A stretch of DNA of 53,534 nucleotides from Desulfovibrio sp. (GTDB taxonomy: Bacteria; Desulfobacterota; Desulfovibrionia; Desulfovibrionales; Desulfovibrionaceae). The stretch covers positions 74,063 through 127,596 of the forward strand of contig JAAUYU010000014.1 in NCBI GenBank assembly GCA_014804965.1. Direction: 5' to 3'. Positions 47,211 through 53,534 of this stretch are shown one piece after another; position 1 is the stretch's first letter, and every line of letters begins with the position of its first letter. Under the pieces are notes generated by a model. It was not told where the DNA came from, did not search any database, and saw only the letters and a list, made by a program, of their open reading frames with translations. A program made the position numbers and the translations under genes.

Positions 47211-48327
47211 CGGTGACGATCCCCCTCTTATGGGCGAGATACCAGCGCACGAAGGCCGGGAATCCACGCAGCTTTTTCAACACAAGGAACTTGAGGATGC
47301 GGCTGCCGTGGCGCCAGGGCTCGTTCTTGAGCTCCACCACCCGGATGGCCTGGCAATGGCGCTGCCTGGGCAGGAAATAGTCCTCGTCGAAGATGACCTG
47401 GTTGCAGAAATCCTCCACACCTGCAAGCGAGGGGAAGAGCTCCTCCGGCTCGGGAAAGAGGCCCGGCACCGCGGCGTTCATGAAAGCCGCCGCCAGTGAG
47501 GTTTCCACCTCGTGCCCGCTGGCTCTGGCGTCCTCACGCACGATGTCCCAGTTGAGGGGCCGTTCCCGCTGGAGCCACGCGCAGTCCTCGAGGGAAAAAT
47601 AGATGCTGTGCAGGGTGGTGTGCTCGCGCAGGTTCTTGGTGAGGTTGGCCATGACGAGGAAGCAGAGGTCCTCGCGGCCGGGCAGCAGGAAGTCCACGCC
47701 AAAGGCCGTGGTGGGCGTGGCGCGGGCAAAGAGCCCCGAGTGGAAGGCCGTGTAGTCCCTGTCCGGGTCAAAGATGGAGTGGTGCACGTCCACGGCGCTT
47801 TCGTTCTTTGTGTGAAAGTCCACCGCATGTTTGGATTCTTCCCGGGTGTGCAGGTAGCCGAGCCCCTCGCCGATGCGCGTGGCCTCTTCGATGCGATCGG
47901 CCGGGATGAGGATGTCCGCGTCGCCCATGGGACGTGGAAGTCCCGGACGCAGGGTGCGCATGGCCGCGCCCTTGAAGAGCAGGATGGGGATGCCCGCCTG
48001 GTTGAGCGCCTTGCCGATGCGCGAGAAGTGGGCCAGGGTCCTTGTATTGGCGAAGTGGAAATAGCGGATGAGCCCGTCGATGCGCGGGCCCGCGTAGTCG
48101 GAAAAGACGAGCTCGGGGTGCTCGCGCCGGGCATAGGCGAGAAGGATGCCCTTGTTGCCCCCGAGGGCCTCGATGTCGCACTGTTCGAGGCACTGGTCGA
48201 GCATGGCCTGGGTGGGGGCTTTGGCAAAGCGGAAGTCCAGCAGGCATTGGTCCCGCGCAGTGAGATGCGTGCCGTAGAGCTTGGCCACCAGCCGCCGCAG
48301 GGCCGCATTTTCCGGCAGACGATCCAT
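47200..48327 (-). CDS. NTP_transf_5-type nucleotidyltransferase
   Basis: 375 aa. The core is ILLFKGAAMRTLRPGLPRPMGDADILIP: KG, Arg and the D-x-D of a minimal nucleotidyltransferase fold, followed by HAVDFHTKNESAVDVHHSIFDPD with another Asp. Members of this family sit beside HprK-like kinases and PqqD proteins in peptide- and polysaccharide-related clusters. The role may be nucleotide transfer to a sugar or protein. It is the first gene of the module and is driven by the promoter at 48384-48413. The start has GGAG 5-6 bases upstream. Confidence 0.82.
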   Translation of the reverse strand: MDRLPENAALRRLVAKLYGTHLTARDQCLLDFRFAKAPTQAMLDQCLEQCDIEALGGNKGILLAYARREHPELVFSDYAGPRIDGLIRYFHFANTRTLAHFSRIGKALNQAGIPILLFKGAAMRTLRPGLPRPMGDADILIPADRIEEATRIGEGLGYLHTREESKHAVDFHTKNESAVDVHHSIFDPDRDYTAFHSGLFARATPTTAFGVDFLLPGREDLCFLVMANLTKNLREHTTLHSIYFSLEDCAWLQRERPLNWDIVREDARASGHEVETSLAAAFMNAAVPGLFPEPEELFPSLAGVEDFCNQVIFDEDYFLPRQRHCQAIRVVELKNEPWRHGSRILKFLVLKKLRGFPAFVRWYLAHKRGIVTDAF

Positions 48328-48383
48328 GCAAACTCCAGCCACATCGGGAAATTGGGCGCAAAAACGCCCGCGTGGAAAGCGGC

Positions 48384-48413
48384 ACTATAAAGGGAGAGGC
48401 ATTTTTTTGTCAA
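48384..48413 (-). promoter_or_regulatory. strong sigma-70-type promoter of the nucleotidyltransferase-kinase-PqqD module
   Basis: On the minus strand TTGACA (48408-48413), 18 bases, TATAGT (48384-48389). The transcript would begin near 48377, about 50 bases before the first gene of the module. One of the closest matches to consensus in the window. Confidence 0.72.
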
Positions 48414-48498
48414 CACAGGGACTGTTGATTGCAAGGGGGAAAAGACGGGGCGCCCGTGCCGGTAACCCGTGAGGCCGGAAGGAGGGCGGCCTGGTGAT

Positions 48499-49500
48499 TC
48501 AACGTGGCGGCCAGGAGGGCTTTGCCCGCAGGCTCTCGCGGAGGGAGCTTGCGACGAGATGGCCGGTGGAGGCTTTTAATGCCGCTTTCAGCTCCCGGAT
48601 GTTGGTGGCTTCAAGGGCCTTGCGCAAAAAAGGGAAGCTCGCCTGCGGCGCGTAAAACTCGTCATCGGCAAGGATGTCCTGGATTTCCGTGAGGTAGGGT
48701 GCGCAGTCACAGTGCGCGAAGCGGTCATTCAGGCTGATATTCAAGAAGGAAATAATGCGCCGGAACATCTTTTGGCGCTGGCTGAAAGCGGGATAGGCGG
48801 GGAGATACTTTTTCAGCAGGCTGGCAATCTTGAGGTTGCTCGCGAGATAATATTCCTCAGGGTGCGCCCTGGTCATGGAGGCGGGATTGCGAAAATAATA
48901 GTAAATGGCCTGGCCGCTGAAGGCGAGGCGCGGCTCGTGCCCCATAAGTTGCAGTAAGAAAAGGGTGTCCTGGCCGCTGGCGACCTCCGGGGTCAATCTC
49001 AGGCCATGCCGCCCGAGGAGGCTTGTCCGGTAAATGGCGGTCCACCACTCGCCGGTAAAGGCAAGCGCATCCTTTTGGATGGCGGCGTTTAACTTCCCTT
49101 CATGCCACCTCCCGTCCTGCTCGCACTCCACGCACCTCCCCTTGGCGATGTCACAGCCACCCTCTGCATATACTTTCCAGAGTTCGGCAAAAAAGTTTTT
49201 GCTGATGGCGTCGTCGGAATCCACAATGCCCACGGTCTCGCCCGTGGCGGCGTCAAAGCCCGTGTTCATGGCGCAGGCGTAGCCCCTGTTTTCCCCGTGG
49301 TCGATGACGCGGATGCGCGCATCCCTGGCCGCATATTCCGCCAGGATGGCGGGGCTTTCATCCGTGGAGCCGTCATTGACGCAGAGGATCTCCAGGTCCC
49401 TGAAGGTCTGGTGGCACACGGAGTCCAGCGCGCGCCGCAAGTACGGCGCGGCATTGTAGACCGGCATGACCACCGAGATGCTGGGTGTGGCAGCTGGCAT
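48499..49500 (-). CDS. GT2-family glycosyltransferase
   Basis: 333 aa. ISVVMPVYNAAPYLRRALDSVCHQ, ILCVNDGSTDESPAILAEYAARD and TVGIVDSDDAISKNFF show a GT-A fold with DSDD. It is closely related to the gene at 43762 throughout (same WWTAIYR and YYYF blocks), but with ordinary high GC. Start 49500 begins MPAATPSISVV; the ribosome site GGGAG is rather far (about 11 bases). It shares the strand with the epimerase upstream, separated by 34 bases, and its promoter-distal end lies just before the promoter of the three-gene module. Confidence 0.88.
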   Translation of the reverse strand: MPAATPSISVVMPVYNAAPYLRRALDSVCHQTFRDLEILCVNDGSTDESPAILAEYAARDARIRVIDHGENRGYACAMNTGFDAATGETVGIVDSDDAISKNFFAELWKVYAEGGCDIAKGRCVECEQDGRWHEGKLNAAIQKDALAFTGEWWTAIYRTSLLGRHGLRLTPEVASGQDTLFLLQLMGHEPRLAFSGQAIYYYFRNPASMTRAHPEEYYLASNLKIASLLKKYLPAYPAFSQRQKMFRRIISFLNISLNDRFAHCDCAPYLTEIQDILADDEFYAPQASFPFLRKALEATNIRELKAALKASTGHLVASSLRESLRAKPSWPPR

Positions 49501-49534
49501 TTTTCTGCGTTCTCCCTGCGGGCCGGAGGCGGCG

Positions 49535-50557
49535 TTACAGGTTGGCGGCGTACCAGTCGCCCGCAAGGGTGAGTCCCTCGCGCACATCATAGCGCGGGTC
49601 ATAGCCGAGCAAGGTGCGCGCGCGGCTGATGTCCGCGAGGGAGTGGCGCACATCGCCGGCGCGGAAATCGCGGTGCACGGGTTCGGCCGTGGCGGCAGCG
49701 GGCTTGTGGCGCACGACCTCGTCGCGGATGAGCTGAAAGAGCTCGTTGAGCGTGGTGCGCTGGCCGAAGGCCACATTATAGATATGGTCCTGCGCGTCCT
49801 TTCCCGCCAGGCTGGCGAGCAGGTTGGCCTCCACCACGTTGTCGATATAGCAGAAATCGCGGCTGGTCTCGCCGTCGCCGTTGATATAGACGGTCTCGCC
49901 CTTGATGAGACTCGCGAACCACTGCGGGATGACCGCGGCGTACGCGCCGTAGGGGTCCTGGCGCCGTCCGAAGACATTGAAGTAGCGGAGGCCGATGCTC
50001 GAAAAGCCGTAGCAGCGGGCGAACACGTCGCCATAGAGCTCGTCCACATACTTGGTGACCGCATAGGGCGAGAGCGGCCGACCGATTTTGTCCTCCACCT
50101 TGGGGAGCTCGGGCGAGTCGCCATAGGTGGACGAGGAGGCGGCATAGACGAAGCTCTGCACCTTCGCGTCGCGCGCGGCCACCAGCATGTTGAGGAAGCC
50201 GTCGATATTGCAGCCGTTGGTGAGCAGCGGGTCGTCGATGGAGCGCGGCACCGAGCCCAGCGCCGCCTCGTGGAGCACATGGGCCACGCCCTCGCAGGCG
50301 CGGCGGCAGGTGTCGAGGTCGCGGATGTCGCCCTCGATGAAGGTGAAGCGGGACCAGGCCTCGTCACCCACGGACTCCCGCACCATGTCGAGATTTTTCC
50401 GGTAGCCGGTGAGGAAGTTGTCGAGTCCGGTCACGGTCTGGCCGAGGCGGAGGAGCTGTTCGAGCAGGTTGGAGCCGATAAAGCCGGCCACGCCTGTCAC
50501 CAGCCAGCGCGAGGGCGCGGCGGAAAGGCGTCGGCAAAGCTGTTCATAGGCGTTCAT
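49535..50557 (-). CDS. NAD-dependent sugar epimerase/dehydratase (WbpP/GalE-like)
   Basis: 340 aa extended SDR. NAD-binding [21 protein letters not shown] (GxxGxxG), catalytic [10 protein letters not shown] plus [12 protein letters not shown] (YxxxK, with Ser), and [23 protein letters not shown]. The last block is characteristic of UDP-GlcNAc/GlcNAcA 4-epimerases such as WbpP and TviC. It would supply a GalNAc- or GalNAcA-type donor to the cluster. Start 50557 follows AGGAAAAGCC. It is the first gene of the minus-strand glycan region. Confidence 0.9.
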   Translation of the reverse strand: MNAYEQLCRRLSAAPSRWLVTGVAGFIGSNLLEQLLRLGQTVTGLDNFLTGYRKNLDMVRESVGDEAWSRFTFIEGDIRDLDTCRRACEGVAHVLHEAALGSVPRSIDDPLLTNGCNIDGFLNMLVAARDAKVQSFVYAASSSTYGDSPELPKVEDKIGRPLSPYAVTKYVDELYGDVFARCYGFSSIGLRYFNVFGRRQDPYGAYAAVIPQWFASLIKGETVYINGDGETSRDFCYIDNVVEANLLASLAGKDAQDHIYNVAFGQRTTLNELFQLIRDEVVRHKPAAATAEPVHRDFRAGDVRHSLADISRARTLLGYDPRYDVREGLTLAGDWYAANL

Positions 50558-50673
50558 GGCTTTTCCTGGGTTGAAGGGTGCACGGAGCCGGGAGCCGGGC
50601 CACGGCGCGTGCCCTGGCCGCCCCGTGCCTCTTAGCCCCATAAAGGCAGCCTGTAAAGCGAAGCGGAACCGGC

Positions 50674-50976
50674 TCAGGCATGGCCGTGGCGCGGTGAGCC
50701 GAAGCCCTCGCCCTCGCCGCCCACGCGAAAGACGCGCACCTCGTAGCCCGAATCCCCGTCGGCGCCATCCGCCGCGGCCCCGTCGGGCGCGCCGCACATG
50801 GGGCAGGCATTGGTGACGAGAAGGCACGCGGCGTCCAGCTCCAGGGGGTCGATGCCCGCCTCGTCCAGAAGGCGCGTGGCGCGGCCCGGCTCCCACAGGA
50901 CGGGCGCGCCGCAGCGGCCGCACTCCACATAGAGGAGTTCCGGGTCGTAGCCGGGCGTGCCCGCGGTGAGGGACAC
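50674..50976 (-). CDS. small zinc-ribbon-like protein
   Basis: About 100 aa. Two CxxC pairs, [12 protein letters not shown] and [12 protein letters not shown], suggest one zinc ribbon. Between them the segment [20 protein letters not shown] is helical. The function is unknown. The open frame continues far upstream through the mutL start region, which cannot be coding on both strands, so I set a GTG start at 50976 ([18 protein letters not shown] follows). That start has no good ribosome site and may be wrong by up to 40 codons. Confidence 0.65.
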   Translation of the reverse strand: MSLTAGTPGYDPELLYVECGRCGAPVLWEPGRATRLLDEAGIDPLELDAACLLVTNACPMCGAPDGAAADGADGDSGYEVRVFRVGGEGEGFGSPRHGHA

Positions 50977-51123
50977 GGCGGTGAGCGACGCCCGTCGCCG
51001 GAAGCGCCCCCGGGCCCGGGCCTCCAGCCGCGCAAGGCGGCCGCGCGCGAAGGCCGCGCAGCGCGCGCGTCGTCGGGCGAGCGCCAGCTTGCCATGCCCC
51101 GGTGGGCCCGCTATGCTCTGTCC

Positions 51124-53103
51124 ATGCCGGAAATATCGCATATCCGTCTCTTGCCTTCCGCCCTGCGGAACCAGATCGCCGCCGGGGAAGTGGTGGAACG
51201 CCCGGCCAGCGTGCTCAAGGAACTGGTGGAAAACAGTCTCGACGCCGGAGCCCGCGCCATTGACGTGCGCCTCGACAACGGCGGCCAGAGCCTTATCCGC
51301 GTGCAGGACGACGGCTGCGGCATCCCCGCGGCGGAGCTTGAGCTCGCCATCACCCGCCACGCCACCAGCAAGATCGCCGCCCTGGAGGACTTGGAGCATG
51401 TGCGCTCCTACGGCTTCCGCGGCGAGGCGCTCCCGAGCATCGCCTCGGTCTCGCGCCTCACCCTCACTTCGGCGCCTGCGGGGGGCGACGCGGCGCACAC
51501 GGTGGAAGTGGAACACGGGCGCCTTGTGGCGTCAAGCCCGGCGGCACTCCACCGGGGCACCGTGGTGGAGGTGCGTGACCTCTTTGCCAACGTGCCCGCG
51601 CGCCTCAAGTTTCTCAAGACCCCGGCCACGGAGTTCCGCCGCGCGCAGGACTGGCTCTCGCGCCTCGCCCTGGCGCGGCCGGAAACGGCTTTCACGCTCT
51701 CGGCGGCCGGGCGCGAGGTGGCCCGCTTTCTCCCCGGACAGGATTTGCGCGGGCGCCTTTCCGTCATCTGGCCCGGCAGCCTTGTTGCCGGGCTCGTGCC
51801 CTTCGATGCGCAGCGTCACGGCATCCGCTGCCGCGGCCTCGCAGCGCCCTCGGGGATGCGCCAGCAGCGGGCGGACCGGGTGCTCCTCTATGTGAACGGC
51901 CGCGCCGTGACCGACAAGCGCCTCTTCGCGGCCGTGCGCGAGGCCTACAAGGGGCGGCTGCTCGCCCGCGAATATCCGCTGGCCGTGCTCTTTGTGGAAA
52001 TGGAGCCGGAAGCCGTGGATGTCAATGTGCACCCGGCCAAGTCAGAGGTGCGCTTCCAGGACGAGTCGGCCGTGTTTTCCGCCGTGCTCCAGGCCCTGCG
52101 CGGCGCGCTGGACGGCGCGGTCTTTTCTGCGGGGGGAGCGGCCGCGGCGCCGGAAGAAGGAGAAGGCCAGTCCCGGAAGGAAAGTTTTCCCAACGTCGAG
52201 GCCGCCCCGCAGCGCCGTCCCGGCTTCTGGGGCAGCCTCGACGAGACGCGCATCCTGCCCGTCCCGGAGGGACGTCAGCGCGGCGCATGGGAAGTGCTGG
52301 GGGAAGAAAGCGGCGACCTGCTGCTGCCGCGCCGGAGCGAAGCCCCCGAAGCGGCCCGCCCCGGACGCCAGCCGGACTTCATGCCCCGCAGGGCCGCCCC
52401 CCTGCGGGAGGAGGCCGCGCCCTATGGCGGGTCGCCGCAGGCCCCGGCCGGCCCCGCTCCCTCGCCTCGCCCGGTGGACGCCCCCGCGCAGCTTCCCGGG
52501 CAGGACCCGGCGCCGGCCCCGCAAAAGGCTGAAGCCGGGCTCCGCGGGCCGCTCTCCGTGGGCGGCTTCAGCTATCTCGGCCAGGTGGCCGACACCTATC
52601 TCGTGCTCAGGGACGCGCAGGGCGCCTTGCTCCTTGTGGACCAGCACGCGGCCCATGAGCGCGTGCTGCACGCGCGGCTTGCGGCGGGCGCGTTTTCGGG
52701 CGCGGGCCAGTTGCTGGCCCTGCCGCTGGAGCTCAGGCTGGACGCGGCCGAGCGCGAGCGACTGCAGGAGGCGCGCCCGGTGCTGGAAAAGCTGGGTTTT
52801 GCGCTGGAATGCTCGGGCGAGATGCTGCTCGCGCGGGCACTGCCGCCAGGTCTCTCGCGCCGCGAGGCAGCCGATTTCCTGCGTGAGGCGCTGGCGGGCG
52901 TGCGCGACGACCTTGGCGACATTTACATTTCCATGGCCTGCAAGGCGGCCATCAAGGCCGGGCAGCGGCTCACGGACGATGAGGCTGCCGGGCTGATTTC
53001 CCAGTGGCTGACCACGCCGGATGCGGCCAACTGCCCGCATGGGCGCCCCTGCGTGCTGCGCTGGGACGCGGCCGAGCTGGAGCGCCTCTTCAAGCGCCGC
53101 TGA
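51124..53103 (+). CDS. mutL: DNA mismatch repair protein MutL
   Basis: 659 aa. GHKL ATPase: [30 protein letters not shown] (catalytic Glu, metal-binding Asn), DDGCGI, RHATSKI and YGFRGEAL. The transducer domain ends with [14 protein letters not shown] Pro/Ala-rich linker (about residues 350-485) leads to the C-terminal dimerisation domain. There [12 protein letters not shown] resembles the endonuclease motif DQHAx2Ex4E but ends in Ala, not Glu; ACKAAIKAG and CPHGRP are present. Start 51124 ([11 protein letters not shown]) fits the family; ATG 51094 is less likely. Confidence 0.95.
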   Translation: MPEISHIRLLPSALRNQIAAGEVVERPASVLKELVENSLDAGARAIDVRLDNGGQSLIRVQDDGCGIPAAELELAITRHATSKIAALEDLEHVRSYGFRGEALPSIASVSRLTLTSAPAGGDAAHTVEVEHGRLVASSPAALHRGTVVEVRDLFANVPARLKFLKTPATEFRRAQDWLSRLALARPETAFTLSAAGREVARFLPGQDLRGRLSVIWPGSLVAGLVPFDAQRHGIRCRGLAAPSGMRQQRADRVLLYVNGRAVTDKRLFAAVREAYKGRLLAREYPLAVLFVEMEPEAVDVNVHPAKSEVRFQDESAVFSAVLQALRGALDGAVFSAGGAAAAPEEGEGQSRKESFPNVEAAPQRRPGFWGSLDETRILPVPEGRQRGAWEVLGEESGDLLLPRRSEAPEAARPGRQPDFMPRRAAPLREEAAPYGGSPQAPAGPAPSPRPVDAPAQLPGQDPAPAPQKAEAGLRGPLSVGGFSYLGQVADTYLVLRDAQGALLLVDQHAAHERVLHARLAAGAFSGAGQLLALPLELRLDAAERERLQEARPVLEKLGFALECSGEMLLARALPPGLSRREAADFLREALAGVRDDLGDIYISMACKAAIKAGQRLTDDEAAGLISQWLTTPDAANCPHGRPCVLRWDAAELERLFKRR

Positions 53104-53162
53104 TGTTTTCCGAGCGGATGTGTTATGCTTCTTGCGTGGTGGTGTGGCTGTGTGCTCTGTGT

Positions 53163-53356
53163 GACGCCGAAATTATCCGTCAAAAACAGCCTTTTATGTT
53201 CCGGCTGCGTCAGAAAAAAATTTCCTCGGTCGAGTACCTGAGTACACTCCCTTCGGAAATTTTTGTCTTCCTTGCCGGAACATAAAAATCTTATTTTTTA
53301 GGATTCTTCCGGCACCAGCACCCGTCTTCCGCTTCGCTCCAGACGGAATTAAGGAA
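53163..53356 (+). repeat. 194-bp intergenic palindromic repeat, copy C
   Basis: Full-length copy 59 bases after mutL. The variable stem ATGTTCCGGC (53196-53205) pairs perfectly with GCCGGAACAT (53274-53283). The inner stem AAAAATTTCC/GGAAATTTTT and the tip are conserved; the 3' mini-hairpin CCGTCT...AGACGG is intact. It has the same length and orientation as copies A and B. Confidence 0.9.
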
Positions 53357-53407
53357 ATTTTTTCAACAGCGCTTCCTGCTCCAACTCTTCTGCGCCCTGC
53401 TTTTGCT

Positions 53408-53534
53408 CTACGATGTCTGGGACTTGTCGTCCGTACCTTCGGGCGCGGGGGCCGGCGCGTCCGTTGCCGCCTTTCTCTCCGGGGCGGACGTGACAGGGGG
53501 ATTCGTCCGCGTCCCCTGCGGTCCCGTACCCGCC
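53408..53534 (-). CDS. possible C-terminal end of an unknown gene (window edge)
   Basis: A minus-strand frame enters from the right edge and stops at TAG (53408-53410). It encodes a Pro/Ala/Thr-rich tail ending in EGTDDKSQTS. An opposing frame on the plus strand is equally open and would encode a hydrophobic segment (LLQLFCALLLLYDVW), so the strand cannot be decided from this fragment. Confidence 0.3.
   Translation of the reverse strand, partial: AGTGPQGTRTNPPVTSAPERKAATDAPAPAPEGTDDKSQTS

Noticed and set aside
50674..51516. Long 280-residue frame of the Zn-ribbon gene reaching into mutL
   Set aside because: Its upstream half is exactly antisense to the conserved ATPase region of mutL; only the C-terminal ~100 residues are credible.

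Overview
The window reads as a chromosomal stretch of a high-GC, anaerobic, diderm bacterium, most likely a Desulfovibrionaceae member (Desulfovibrio-like). Supporting signs are a CobA-HemD fusion, rubrerythrin, a short-form ThiC, type III pantothenate kinase, sirohaem/alternative-haem type genes, dense minus-strand operons and uniformly GC-rich third codon positions. No tRNA, rRNA, CRISPR array, transposase or phage gene was recognised.

Region 1 (1-17.7 kb) is mostly housekeeping: pepA - cobA/hemD - purN (partial), a YpfJ-type zinc metallopeptidase, rubrerythrin, a YgjP-like metallopeptidase, a TPP riboswitch with attenuator in front of thiC, two envelope proteins of unknown function, a single-RRM RNA-binding protein with a long structured leader, an rRNA methyltransferase, a coaX-eno pair, a dual-specificity-type phosphatase, RlpA and an EamA transporter.

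Region 2 (17.7-23.6 kb) is a plus-strand sugar operon: a KdnB-like iron-dependent dehydrogenase, a WcbI-domain protein, a DegT/AHBA-type aminotransferase, a cytidylyltransferase fused to a PseG/SpsG-like domain, and an SpsF-like cytidylyltransferase. Together these look like a pathway for a CMP-activated amino-ulosonic acid (Kdo8N-like or nonulosonate-like) for the cell surface.

Region 3 (23.7-28.5 kb) holds a secreted glycerophosphodiesterase, BipA, a Dabb protein, and a Cys-rich FeoB-associated-type peptide beside a Fur-family regulator.

Region 4 (28.6-50.6 kb, all minus strand) is a large surface-glycan locus: NAD-dependent epimerase, nine recognisable glycosyltransferase genes plus one decayed copy, FkbM methyltransferase, radical SAM enzyme, a frameshifted asparagine synthetase and an MsbA-like ABC exporter. 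Embedded in it, behind its own strong promoter, is a three-gene module: nucleotidyltransferase (NTP_transf_5), HprK-related kinase and PqqD-domain protein. One glycosyltransferase gene carries twenty CT units near its 3' end, next to a translationally coupled paralogue, which is the architecture of a phase-variable contingency locus.

Region 5 (50.6-53.5 kb) has a Zn-ribbon protein diverging from mutL.

The most unusual feature is a 194-bp intergenic repeat present in three full copies (4.5, 10.3 and 53.2 kb) and one inverted fragment (25.3 kb). Each full copy folds into a long imperfect hairpin. A 10-bp stem segment differs between copies but is perfectly complementary to its own partner every time, that is, full compensatory covariation inside an otherwise nearly invariant element.
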